NCBI GenBank assembly: GCA_026874595.1
Contig: CM049319.1
Span: 2,628,101-2,692,100 of the forward strand
DNA: 64,000 nt
Direction: 5' to 3'
DNA from: Sipunculus nudus
Lineage: Eukaryota > Annelida > Sipuncula > Golfingiida > Sipunculidae
Below, piece by piece: positions 48,117-60,743 of this stretch. A program made the translations under genes and the position numbers. The notes beneath the pieces are model-generated. The model searched no databases and was not told the DNA's origin. It worked only from the letters and a program-made list of their open reading frames with translations. Numbering within the stretch: the stretch's first letter is position 1; every line of letters begins with the position of its first letter.

Positions 48117-50205
48117 TTAGCCTATGCAGAAATTGGTATAGCAAATATACTGACTGTACCTGAAGTGAATCCGACAGACACTCGTCATCGAAAATCTACT
48201 GCAAACATATATATTTGTGACGCAACAACTACTTGCAAATGATATGTGATTCATCAGTCGACTCGGAGATCTTGTATGTATTGCGCGTTCATTTTGTTTT
48301 GTTTTTCTCTGTACAGACTGCTTCCTATTACCCACTCTCATGACAGAAATCATTAATCCCGTGTCGGTATATGGTTAGCTTTTGTTTGTGCAGCCATGGG
48401 TTATGTTAAAATTGGTATCGGGCGGGTCCATCAGTGTAAACACGTTTGTATTACATTTGCGATGCATTAAAGCCCGCCTATTATTGATAAAATTGACTTT
48501 CATCATAGATTGATTCATAGATCACATAGTTACACAGGAACAAAAAAAGAACTTAAATAATTTATAAAGATCAAGCGTTACTAGTTGATATTTCTTCGAT
48601 GAGAGACTGCAGGATACCTTGGTGAATAAAAAAAAATCTGAGAACTTACTATCCTTGACCTAACAGCATTTCGATTTTTCTACAGTCTTTTAAAAAAATG
48701 GGTCCAGTGACTTTGGCCCTTGACCAGGTAACCTCAAAATGTACACATTTATCCCCTTTGGGCAAATAGGCCATATATGAAAGATGGAAGGTTTGGTATG
48801 ACAAGAATTTATTTACAATGCTTCCACAATGTTTATTTAGAGATATGGGCCCTGTGACCTTCCCCTTTGACCCCTGGATCCTGTAAGCAAAATGATTCTT
48901 TCTTTAGTGCTTGGTTTTTAATAATTCAAGGTTGAAGCCAATCCATCCATCCAAAACCAGAGTTATCATCGATAACCTAATTTGTAAATGAATGGACCCT
49001 GTAACCCTAAAAAATCAGAAGAAAAAAATTCTTCCCCTGTTGACAGGTGTGCAATATCTGGAAGATGGACGGTTTGTGCTGAAAAGATTTGCTTAAAATG
49101 CACCGACAAACTTATAAAGGAACTGCGACCTTGACCTTTGACGTCATGGCCCCAAAATCGATTGGGTTCTTCCTTTAGTTGTGTGCCACATATAAGTCAA
49201 GTTTGAAATCAATATGTCAAACCAAAGTGGAGGTGGGGTTATCATCTGGAAAAAAATGTAGATAGACGGACAGTCAGAGTGACGGACAGACGAACACACG
49301 GACGAACAGGGTGATTTCTATAGGGAATCCGCTTTGATCACTAAACACACCCGTTTTCAGGACACGAAATGAAAACACAGCTAAGAAACTGACATGATTG
49401 CTGTAATTTTATAGCCTGAAAATAGAAAAAATATCTTTATAAAATTAGAAATAAATACAGGTGAGGCCATCGGCTTTGAGGAACTAATAAAATTAGTCAT
49501 GGTAAATATTCAAGGCAAGATTGATGACAATGCAATCATTAATTATCAAGATACAGGAGGTTTTGTATCAAATTTGTAATTATTCGGGGGGGGGGGATTC
49601 CTACAAGCCCTATAGCTCGGAGGATATCCAAAGTGATTTTTTATTAACCTCAATGTTCAGCGGTGTTTTAATTTCCGTTGCTTGTGGACGGAAGGAAGGA
49701 CGACGGGCATGAATGTGACTCACGTGGTACGTTTGAACCATCGACCTTTGCTATGGACAATACGCTTGTATTTTATTATTATCCCCTAATATCATAAAAC
49801 TCCTTGCCTACAAAAAAATAACTATATACGGTAGTCTGAAAATACTGAGATATTTGCCAGAGGGTTCAGACGTCCCACATAAACATCAATAAAAATAATA
49901 TTACCTATAAATCATGTACTTTAACCTGCTTATTATATGTGAATAAGATAATTACACCGTTATATTTACTTTAAAGTGGGGACATTAAATGGATTAAAAT
50001 CTAAGCCTGGATAACTGGATATGGTCAGACAATTGTGCTTAGAAAGCCCTCCATTTCTGATAGCTGGACTAGTTACATCTGCGTAAAAGTTTAGTTTACT
50101 AAAATATGACAAACAGAAACAGGATTTTTATCAATATGCATAAGGGAACAATATCCTGCTTGTTCTCGTCATATAAAAGAAGATATGTCCGAAATAATGT
50201 GTGCA
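48117..50205. other. Intergenic with dispersed repeat; no gene
   Basis: 48117-48480 matches the receptor 5' flank of copy A. At about 48690-49330 there is a block with recurring 'GGCCCTGTGACCTT..CCTTTGACC' and 'GGAAGATGGACGGTTTG' words, ending in a GACGGACAGACGAACACACG tract, typical of a dispersed non-coding repeat in molluscs. A G run lies at about 49586-49595. Confidence 0.5.
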
Positions 50206-50660
50206 ATACAAAATCACCGATTGCGCTGTGGTGGCCATAAATGAATTCCGACAGGTTTGTATTTGAAAGATCCGGCGCCCTCAAGGGTAACAATCTTCAA
50301 AGTCAATTTGAGAGCATTAGGTTTGTTTTTGTTGAGATATTGAACGCAAAAGAAAATCACCGATTGCGACCATATTGGAATTCCGACAGGTGTGTAATTC
50401 AACAGGTATAGAGCCCTCATGGGAACCAATTAGCACAGTGAATTTGAGAAAGATCAAGCATGTTCTTGTTGAGATATCACGATTCAATGAAAATCATTGA
50501 TTTCGCTGTTGCGGCCATATTGGAATTCCGACAAGTCTGTAATTCAATTGGTCTGGAGCTCTCAAAGGTACCAATCATCCCTGTGAATTCGAGAAAGATT
50601 AAGCATGTTCTGTTTGAGATATCATCAAACATTCCCACGACTTCATGACTTTGGGCGAAT
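50205..50660. repeat. Tandem repeat, ~130 bp x3
   Basis: Three units share AAAATCACCGATTGCG or a variant, GGCCATATTGGAATTCCGAC, GGT.TGTAATTCAA, then GAGCCCTCA.GGGAACCAAT, TGAATTTGAGAAAGATCAAG and GTTGAGATATCA. Overlapping small ORFs on both strands come from the repeat and are not genes. Confidence 0.8.
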
Positions 50661-51019
50661 AATTTGGAACACATGTTTGATCACTTTTGATCTGTAGAGT
50701 AGGAGGTTATTGTACACTTCTCAGCTCAAGTAGTTTCCATCCCCAGTTCCGGACTCATATTATATTAATGTGAGCCGAAATCAGGATGACACATTCAGTT
50801 CAGTATAGGCTCTGCAATATGGAACTTTGCAACTCGTTATTTATTCAACGCCTACATTAATTACACAGCGGTTATCGCAGTCAGTCTACATATCTCCTTT
50901 TTTTTTTTACTCCCTGCTATGTGTAGTAACATTCGCCGGGTTTCACCACCAGGGCTGGTACAGGTCATAGAATTATAATAAGACCAATGAGAGCGTGGTA
51001 TCTTATTGTGCATCCAACT

Positions 51020-51335
51020 GCAAGTTTTAAATCCGTAAAGCTGAACGCCTTGTTTAAAACCTAAAAGTCTGAGTGTTTGTGTGAATGAGAGGCATTAAAA
51101 GCTGACGCCCAGGTGTTAAGATACTGAACATCTAGGCGTTATTAGGAAGAACGTCCAAGTGTTAACATGCTGAACGCCGCGGTGTTTAAAAGCCGCACGC
51201 CAAGTCGTTTAAAAGCTTTAAATTCGATGTGTTTAACAGTTGAATGCCAAGGTATTTAAAAGATATTTAAAAATATATTTAAAAGCTTGTGCCAAGGTAT
51301 CTTAAATCTGAACATGTAGGTATTTTAAAACTGCT
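51020..51335. repeat. Minisatellite, ~22 bp unit (expanded relative to copy A)
   Basis: Degenerate units around GCTGAACGCC(C/A)AGGTGTTTA, 12 or more in number. The matching block in copy A (26180-26330) has about six. Confidence 0.7.
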
Positions 51336-51752
51336 GGCTAGTGTAGGGTAAGGTTGTATTTTAAGATGTCAATAGTAAAATGTAAAATAATTTTTAGCTC
51401 AGTTGATTGAGTGGTCGTTCGGCCGTCTGAGCCTCTGTTAATAAGGCACAAATCATGACCACAACTCCAAATCAAGCAAACTCCGCACAGGACTAAAAAG
51501 GTTGGTTTATCTGGTATTTTTCTTTTCAGAATATATATAGTGGGGGCGGGTCGATTTCGTTTCCTTATTAAGTATATATTAAAAAAGGATACATTTTGTT
51601 ATTTTATTTTAATGACAGACTTCTCCGTAAATTAAATTGATAAATTTTTACTGAACCTCATAATGAGCATTTTGATACGGGGTCAAAGTTTTGTCGTTGT
51701 GTCTGAGATACCAATTTTCTTTTTGGCTTATAAGAAAATTTAAGTGGAAAGT

Positions 51753-52284
51753 CGAAATAAGGTCATGATAACCAATATTCTAGGGCCAACAAGGCCAAAG
51801 GCAAGATCTTAATACCTTGAAAAATGAGATTCTTCTTAGGATCCGATGAGCTGCGCAGATATTTTGTGCTGTTCAAGAAATCTAAGTTGTGTGGCTCAGC
51901 ATTTTTCAATGAAATATTTAAAGATCCTATGTGTATGCTGTTACAGGTGGTCTTTTTATTGAGTGACTCGGGCGTAACTCCTGTTGTGGCACTCGTGTCT
52001 GGCCGCGTTTTACATTTTCGAAATAAGGTCATGATAACCAATATTCTAGGGCCAACAAGGCCAAAGGCAAGATCTTAATACCTTGAAAAATGAGATTCTT
52101 CTTAGGATCCGATGAGCTGCGCAGATATTTTGTGCTGTTCAAGAAATCTAAGTTGTGTGGCTCAGCATTTTTCAATGAAATATTTAAAGATCCTATGTGT
52201 ATGCTGTTACAGGTGGTCTTTTTATTGAGTGACTCGGGCGTAACTCCTGTTGTGGCACTCGTGTCTGGCCGCGTTTTACATTCC
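51753..52284. repeat. 266-bp perfect tandem duplication
   Basis: 51753-52018 and 52019-52284 appear identical. Each contains about 186 bp of flank plus the first ~80 bp of the solo LTR, so a partial LTR (51939) precedes the full one (52205). The two identical ORFs on each strand arise from this repeat. Confidence 0.93.
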
Positions 52285-52992
52285 ATGTTTAATCCGTACT
52301 GGTTGAACTCTTGTTGTTATGCTGCCTTGGGACGTGTACACCACGGTGTGTAGAGGCATGGCGATGTCTTTCTAGAGAATTCCTGAAACGCGTGTTTCAC
52401 TGTGTTGTGCAAGATCTTATAGACTGTTCGAGAAATGGAAAATTCTTGGCTTGGGGTGAAGAGTATATAAGGGACTGTGTTTAAGCAGGAGGGAGAGAGA
52501 GCAGAGAAGATTCCAGCGGACGTAGAAGCGTGTGTCAGATTCTAGGACCGTATCCGAAGAATGCGGCAATTATACATTTTTCAAAGACTTTCTCCTGGAT
52601 TTTATGCATTTGGACTTCAGTTTACTTTCTGGGTTGTTGCAAGAACTTTCCACTAGACTGTCATTCTCCGGGAGTTTACAATTAAAGGACTTATCGTTGT
52701 GATGGTGTTGGTATCCAGGTACTGTGCGCATTGTTTTTCTATGTGATAGTATTGACTTGTTGTTATACCGCTGTTTTACTGTATAACTGTATTGATTTAG
52801 TGTATTGTATTGTTAGGGTTGTTTTAAGAATAAAATATAGTTGTTTGTTAACAAAAAAACACTGACTTCTTTATTCATTCCCCTAGACATTTCACGCTGC
52901 CTAGTGTTACAGAATCTGATTTGTTTTTATCTGCATTACAAAGTTTGTGTTCATCACGCATACGTGATCTGTTTATATTAGGTTCCTTAACA
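52205..52992 (+). mobile_element. Solo LTR (copy B side)
   Basis: Same family as 29500-30207: starts TGTTAC, ends TTAACA, TATA box at 52464, AATAAA at 52829. The 4-bp word ATGC lies directly on both sides (52201-52204 and 52993-52996), a good target duplication. It interrupts a block that is continuous in copy A near 26.6-26.7 kb, so it inserted here separately from the other LTR. Confidence 0.82.
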
Positions 52993-52999
52993 ATGCATA

Positions 53000-53800
53000 A
53001 AGTGTTTGGTACAGAAAAATTACACATTTAATAGGTGATAATCACATGCAAAACAAAAGTTGCGCTTCAGTGGGGGAATACAAGTAAAACATTACTGTAT
53101 TTGCTTTGAGGGTTCTTAAGATAATACCTGAAGGAATCCCGGGATGGCTGCTTCAAAGCGATACCTGATTTCCGTTGGGTCGGTAATCATTCGGTAAATT
53201 CTCAAAAATTCATATTTTTTTTCAGTAAATATGCATTATGGGAAGATTTGTATTTCAGATATACTGAAACATTAGCGTACATCGTTAAATCTTCAGTAAA
53301 GCGTTACCACGGTCACGGCAAGTAAGGAAATTGTTCATTGAATTATGTTTCCTATAACAAAATCAAGTTGATACCAGCTACATTCTTGTGATGAGGAGGC
53401 TCCATCATATGAATCCTAACCTTGTAAATATATGAAAGTCAAATTCAGAATGAGGTTCAAAAAATGTCTTTAGAATGTTTTTAAAAATGTATTTTCAATT
53501 ACCTTACTCCTTATGGAACTCCAAATTATATTATTATTACGGTAATACTGCTATAAAAAGATGTCTCTATTGTGAATTACGGTAATACTGCACCGAAGAC
53601 TGTCTTTAGAGAGTATTTGCGGTAATACTGCTTCTGCATCTCGGCCCCAGCTGGTGTCTGTTAAGCGATACACCACGACGTGAGAGAGAATATATATCAT
53701 GGCGTGGTAAGTAATCTAACACTTCATGCAAAAAAGAAATCTTTTCACCATCGAATTCGTTTCGATTTCATAAACTAGCTTGAAAAACAACCTCGGTATT
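53000..53800. other. Non-coding block matching copy A 26.7-27.2 kb
   Basis: Recognisable by AATAGGTGATAATCACATGC and GGGATGGCTG words. A ~55-bp motif with GGTAATACTGC recurs three times at 53542-53632 (TACGGTAATACTGC, TACGGTAATACTGC, TGCGGTAATACTGC). No gene. Confidence 0.5.
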
Positions 53801-54404
53801 AGTGTACAAAAATACACAGACAATGCGTGTTTTATATTTAGTCCCATTGCTCAGACCGTTGTAACTAATTAATAATATTTTGCATACAATATGATAAAAT
53901 GTCTGAATTAATGCGATCTTTAGGGTGTTCTTCTAAAGAAAAATATTTTATTTCTCACATTTGACTTGAGTTAAATTAAGTTATCAGGATACATATAAAG
54001 TTCCTGTAAAAGCAGTCAATGGTAAGTGGAGTCAACACCTAAAGCCATCGAATGTATATAGAACTTATTGAAATATATTTCTCATATCATGAACAAAAGC
54101 AAGGAATGCACCTAACCCATTAAAATGTGCTCAGGTGGCTATTTCTCTTTTGTTAGACTTTACTTTATTATTTCTAATGAAATCACATTTCTAAAATGTT
54201 AAAACCTCGAAGCGATTTGGCTCTTGAGCCATGTATCACTGTCACTCTAACACGGTTTATCGCTCATACCGAAACTCATGTGTGTGGAGGCAGTAAATGA
54301 CCGCCTGTCTGAACAACTGCAGGCAACCAACCTGTGCCCCCTAGCATTCAGCCTGACCAGCCCATTCACAAAGCTGTGTGTGCACTTTATTGCTGATTAC
54401 CATG

Positions 54405-54408
<4 letters not shown>

Positions 54409-54451
<43 letters not shown>
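54409..54451. repeat. (AT)n microsatellite
   Basis: About 20 AT dinucleotides. Confidence 0.95.
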
Positions 54452-54454
<3 letters not shown>

Positions 54455-54902
54455 GCTGTGTTCAAAATATTACAAAAACATGAAAATACATTAGATTTGC
54501 TCTATTCGGCACAGTTCGCATTAGAACTTGAATTAACTCGAATCAACCGCTACGCAGTAGGTCTATAATTGTAAGGGAAAGTTACACAGGTTCTTTTATT
54601 CATACACGGATTAACGTCTAAATTTACTAGTTTTCTTGATTGAGTCGTAAATTGTAATCTCGTATTTATGCAATAATCATATTTATTTAGTAAGTTCATA
54701 GCGTTAGCTATCATAGTGGGAATAGTCAATTTCGTCGATGCTAATAAGTGTCCGGCTGAATCACGCTTGCCTGCACAAACCGGATTCCGGCTGCGCCAGC
54801 GAGTCGTTTTTCTCTTCCATCTATACGAGAAACTGCATTTGCGAAAACCCGGAACAGGCAATCGTTTCCTATATCAAATATACCTATAACTTGTCTCTAA
54901 TT

Positions 54903-54903
<1 letters not shown>

Positions 54904-54971
<68 letters not shown>
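54904..54971. repeat. (AT)n microsatellite
   Basis: About 33 AT dinucleotides with one AAAT break. Confidence 0.95.
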
Positions 54972-54975
<4 letters not shown>

Positions 54976-55286
54976 GTTGAAATATAACGCAATCACTCTA
55001 TTTGAATTTACATAAAAACAATTCCTGTAGGCCAAAAAAGTACCAAATATCCTCGTCTTCCAAAACACGAGCTAGATTTTAAAAGCTTGTATCGACATTC
55101 AGAGATTAAGTGAGGAGGAAAGGTGGAGTGAGTGTTTTGATCCACCGTGTGTCTGTGTATACAGAGGCTTTTCTACAAATCGCTTTATAGTCGGGTATAT
55201 GCATGGCACGTTCGAAGGTTCTTACGGCGACTTTTTTTAACTTTGAACTCATATGTCGTGTTTGAAGCTGAAGATTAAGTAGCCTT

Positions 55287-55386
55287 CAGGGGCGTAGCCA
55301 AGGGGCGGCCGCAGGGGGCCATGCCCCCCGCCCCGGTCGCATCCAGTTCTCGCCATCCTTTCGGAATTCCACTTATTCTAATATAA

Positions 55387-55456
<70 letters not shown>

Positions 55457-56391
55457 TAAATCAGTGGCAGGTATATGCTAACAGTGGTGAATCCAGCGGT
55501 GGCGCCTTTGGCGCGCGGCCCCCGTTGAGCTGCAAAATCTCTCATTTAATCTTCGTGATTCATTTTTTTTCCATATTTCGTATTATTAATAAGCAATTAG
55601 ACTTTATTTAATTATCTGCAGTTATAATTACTTTAAAATTTATCAGTTGAGTATAAGGATATTTATGAACAACTGCAGATCGATCGAGCACTTGGCCCTG
55701 GTTGGGGGCGACCGTGAACAATCTTGTGGCTCCTCTGGTGATACCGGTACTCTTAACTCGCGATCTGTGCTGAGCTTATAGGAGTGCTGTGTGCTGTCGA
55801 GACCACGGAACCCGGTAAAATGCAAAGTTTAACATAATAATTCAGCTTATCAGTTATTTTATCACGAACATTACATTTAAAAGATAAAATTTTGATAGTT
55901 ACAAACGTGATAGCGCTTTTGCGCCATCGATTCTTTTGAAAACGATTGAAATTGTATATCCTAATTTTGAAGACATATAAATATTAATTTCTTGAACCTC
56001 TCTACCGTTTGACTACATAACGCAAAGACACAAGGGAACAGTTTTTCAGGAACAGAAAATTTTCATTTTTTTTGTGAACAAAATATCCTCTTTACATTGT
56101 ATATTCAAAAAATGTCCCGATATTTGAGGGGGAAACCCTAAAAATTTAACCATGGTTCATAATTGAAAATAAAAAAGAATTATATTTTCATACACTAAAA
56201 TATATAAAGTATAGTAAAAATTATAATAATAATGATAATAATAATAGTAATAATATATATACTTGTATATATAACCGTTTTCATATTACCCATACATACA
56301 TATTAGCGCCCCCCGTTCCCCAGTTTTCGAATTTCTTGATCCGCCACTGATGATGGCCCCCTCCCCTCCCTCAATCCTGGCTACGCCCCTG
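55287..56391. mobile_element. Nested hAT-like elements (outer pair of termini)
   Basis: Left end CAGGGGCGTAGCCAAGGGG and right end the complement of CAGGGGCGTAGCCAGGATTG: about 15 matching bp. Inside is a second pair, CAGTGGTGAATCCAG at 55482 and the complement of CAGTGGCGGATCAAG ending at 56349. Both styles are typical of hAT ends. I could not find matching 8-bp target duplications for either pair, so boundaries and nesting are tentative. No transposase. Confidence 0.5.
55389..55453. repeat. (AT)n microsatellite
   Basis: About 32 AT dinucleotides, inside the left arm of the hAT-like element. Confidence 0.95.
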
Positions 56392-58106
56392 AATATGCCA
56401 TAGTGACCTATATTATATGAACTTTAAGCTAAAGCATAATTCTGAGCAATCTGAAAGTCAGACAGGCACATATCACAACTAATGGACCTAGAAATTTCTT
56501 ATGTAATATCAATGGAGTTCCAAGTGAAATGTAAGAAACCTGAAATTATATCACTGTGACCTATGTTCTGCAACTATGTTCAATAACATGATTTTGATAA
56601 CAGGTTTAATAAACATGCACAGTGTTCAGGGTTGTATACATATAATTTGCATTTTTACATACCATTAAAATATTATAAAGCAAACTAAAATCTACAATGA
56701 TGTACTTTTTGCAAAATACAATTATTTTCACAAAAAAGGCCAAAATAACCTCTACAGAAATGACAAAAGCACTTGTTAAATCATAAATGAAATTATTTCA
56801 GTTTCAGTAAATTAAAAGATATATACACTGGTATATCAATAATTAATGCTTGGATTGCCTGTCAAGCAAATTAAGCTGAACCTCATGCCCATGGTAACAA
56901 TAACTTAATTCATTTTTGAAGTTTTTATTATTTATAAACGCCCAAGCCAAAAAAAGTAATTTTCTTTATGAAAGTAAAATCATTCCATTTTTTTTAAATA
57001 TTTTTTCATACGCAAAATGGTCACGTGTGAGCATTCGGTTTTTATCCAAGAGTTTTATCATATAGGTACAGATATTATTCTCACACAGGCCGAGCGGGGC
57101 AAGTAAATTTAAAACATTTGCTCCGCTTGTTTAAATTTTTATCAACATTCAAGTTTCCTTAAAATCATATTAAACGCTTATGAATTCAAACGTGGGCAGT
57201 CCATTACCTAATATGTGCACCATTTATTTGTGTAGAGACACTGAACCTACCTTGAATGAGTAACTGGTCGCAATGGTCTGATTCACCTCCTTCCAAGAAA
57301 ATGACAAATAAACAATCATCAGTGTATCATAAGTGTAAGATCAGTGTTGCGTCAGTAATGGAGGCCAGGATTTTACGTTTTTCAATTCTGGCAATGATGC
57401 CATTCGTGCTTAACCGTGCATATAGCATTTAACTAACAGGACTCTTAAACGTCCCCTCGATTCCTACGAGGATACAACGATCATCTCAGCATCTGATAAG
57501 TCTGCTGATATGATGAGCAGGTAAGGTGAAAGTAAGCATGTATGGCATTGCACATTAAAAAAAAACTAAGATATTAACATCATGCGCGTGATACTGATCT
57601 ACCAATATTTATAACTGTGGATATTCAGACGAACACACTCCATTGTGTAACACCATGAGACTTGATTTCATTTTGGTAATCAAATACAGCAGCCATTATG
57701 TGAAAACAAAGTTAAATTTCAGACCAATACAATTCTACTGGTCGCATCTTTGGTGAAAGGTAAGTGGAGGTAATTTGCTACTTAACTATTTCATCGACAG
57801 TCTGCGGTCAACCAGACCTCAAACATTCGAACTAATTTTTAATTTGGTTTACAAACAATACCTGGAATGGCTGGCTCGTATTGTTGTTAAGATGACAGTC
57901 CCACCTGACATACATGTTCATGCAATAACTAATTCACACGGCCCATCTTGGATGTATAACTGTTCTTTTAATGTTATTATTGGTCGTGGCATTGCCTAAC
58001 TGTAAGCAAATGAGTATAAATGTTCACATATCGGAAACGGAAGTGCAATAAAGTCGCGTATAATATCACGAAAAGTATTACTAATCATCGGTTGAAATTA
58101 TATACA

Positions 58107-59090
58107 AGTATATTTGTAGAGACGACAAAACTGGAAAATGTAAACACCATTCATTATATCTGATCTGTTTAAATGATTGTGCTTTTTATATTCTTATATT
58201 TAAGTAGGGTCGTCCTGAAGTCACTTGGAAGGTTCGTACTGAATACTTTTGTTAGTAAGGCCCAATCTTAATTTTATTTTTAACTTTGCCAATACATTTA
58301 CAGATAAAGATGTGCTGCTGCAGGTAGAGTAGGTCGTTATGTAGCAGTAACAGATGTTACAAAATATTCTGATACATTTTTGGAACCAATGTTTTTTGGA
58401 AATCTTAGACCATCGGGAATAAATCTAGCGTTGGTTCTCTTTTTACTGCTTTTATGACAGCCAAATTGTATTTCCAAATGGCAGGTGTTTTTCCATGTAA
58501 TGCTATATGTGTGCACGGTCCCTAGGGGAACAGTGTCTCTGGGTGTTCTGAATGTTACTTTTATGTCATGGAATGTAACTTTATTCAATGCTTATTACTT
58601 TAGAATAGATATATAGCAAATAAATTGATATGATGCGGTTTATCAATAACAAATATGCATACCGAAAGCCTATGAAATTAAAAAAAATTAAACAAATTAT
58701 AGCACCAAATATATTTTAATATATGCAAATTTAATTGATAATTAAGGGACAGATTTTATTTCAAATGGCATTTCGTTGGTATGGGCACATGGACCAAACA
58801 AAATTTTAATTGACGTTGGTACCACTTAACCTTTATCACGGAACTCCTTTTCAGATGTTCCCCACAAATCGTCAGATATGTTTTTAGTGCATATTAGAAT
58901 ATATTTGTGGAGACAACAAAAACCTGAAAATATAAACACCATTCATCATATCCGGCCTGTTTGAGGGACTGTGCTTTCATGATACTGTTATTTTAGTAGG
59001 GTCATTTGTTTTCTTGAAGGCACTTGGATGGCTCATACAAAATACTTTTATTAGTTAGGCCTAATCTGAATGTAATTTTTTAACTATGCG
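58107..59090. repeat. Direct repeat pair, ~190 bp
   Basis: 58107-58290 and 58898-59090 share TATATTTGT.GAGAC.ACAAAA, TAAACACCATTCAT.ATATC, TAGTAGGGTC and AATACTTTT.TTAGT with many substitutions, so this is an old local duplication or two copies of one repeat. Confidence 0.7.
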
Positions 59091-60743
59091 AATAAGTGAC
59101 AAGGACATTCCATTTTCGATACTGTGCTGATATTTTGGGCCTACATTAAATAGAAAAAATCCTGAATAAATTTCAAAACATGCCTCGGATTGACAATGTT
59201 AATTAATCGAATTATGCTTGGAGGTCATATACTCGAGCATATGTATAAGCTGTATACTTGATGCAGTCGGCTTAGTTTATTTTTTAAGTTGGAAGTGCCT
59301 TTCAATGCATACAAGACATTCAACGTTCCGAACGGTCTCAGGGAGTCTCTTTCTCCACACTGATCAGCAGTTTAGTATTCTGGAAAATAATTGGAGTGTG
59401 TCTGGGAAAACCCATGTGTTGTTATTCGTTCTAGCATGTCTGTGCAGTGTACATTAACGGTAGTTCCTCTAGGCAAGGTCTCTGCTTTGGCTGGGGCGGA
59501 TCATAGAATAAATCTCGAGTCCATCGGCATCATGGGTCATATTTTAAAGGATTGTGTCACATTCAAATTTAAAATTCAATCAGAGGAGGGAAAACTATAT
59601 AGACATCGATAAAGTCAAGATCTTTACATCGCTTTATGATCCCAGTACTGTGATGGAAGACACGTGATAAGCCATCAACAAATCACAGATTGAGGAGTAA
59701 ATTAGGCCACTTTCTTGCGGCAGGTAATCTATTTTTCCAATGAGTCATATTTTCAGGATTGTATCATATTTCAATTTCAGGGAGTTATAGATCTTCATTG
59801 CGCTTATGGTCTTCAGACTGAAGGATAAGGTATCAACTAGTCGCAAATTGATGAATGGAGGTCACCTTGCTGCAAAATTAGATAAATACGAGGTACTTTA
59901 ATCCTTCAGATAGTTTTATGTGTATATATTTTGTAAACTCCAGATGAGCAGTAAAACATATATATATAAATGTCATAGTAATAAATGCCAACATATACCC
60001 TAGCGAACGGTCAATTGACGTGAGTATTTGAGGACATTGGATGGCACTAAACAATAGTGGACACTCGTAAAAAAGTAGGATTTCATTGGATTTGTAGGAC
60101 AAGTTGGAGCACCCATGAACGCATATTTCTCCATGTTTATTACAGATAGCACTCTAAGAACTGCATCTATATTTAAAAATCAATAGTTTTCACACTTAAA
60201 TGCAAGTATTCTATTATAAGCAAGTGTTTGGGATGTTAGAGTTTAGGATGCAAAGGAAACAATTCATTTTCTTCATAAGCTTTGAGGTACAACCTTTATT
60301 TCACGTGTTCTCCTTACAAAGAATTTATTTTCAGCTTTTAAGTGATAATAGGAGAAATGTTTCCATTTAAGCTAGAGGTTAAAGAAAACATGGAGATCTT
60401 AAATGTTCTAAAAGTTACATATAATATCTGAAATAATTAATCCAATATCTTCTCTTCAGAACAAGTCAACAAAAGACCAACCACTACTTTATACCAGTAA
60501 ATGCTGGTGGTTAAAGCGCCCTGAGGAAAAAATAACAAGCCAACACAATCAAACATTCAAGCAAAAAGAACTGCAATTGAATTAAACGTGCGGAAGCTTC
60601 ATTTGGGATACAAAACCTAATTATGCTTTTAAAATTAAAAAAAAACAGAAATGTGTGTAGCAAAAGCTTCGGTAGCAAAAGCATGAATTATTGTCTGATG
60701 AACATTGATGGATTTAGCGATCTGCTAGAATGTTAATTTAAGC

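Larger units (their letters stand above)
53810..60740. other. Copy-B-specific segment, 5' part; no gene recognised
   Basis: No counterpart in copy A. Contains three long (AT)n tracts, a nested pair of hAT-like inverted termini (55287-56391), a direct repeat of ~190 bp (58107-58290 and 58898-59090) and a weaker one (about 59530-59700 and 59740-59870). The listed ORFs are short and lack family features. Confidence 0.5.

Noticed and set aside
51390-51430. tRNA gene (TAGCTCAGTTGATTGAGTGG resembles an A box)
   Set aside because: No B box or acceptor stem follows, and no cloverleaf can be drawn.
51763-52353. Pairs of 84-92-codon ORFs, identical in sequence, on both strands
   Set aside because: Produced by a perfect 266-bp tandem duplication that includes an LTR edge; no codon-usage or family support.
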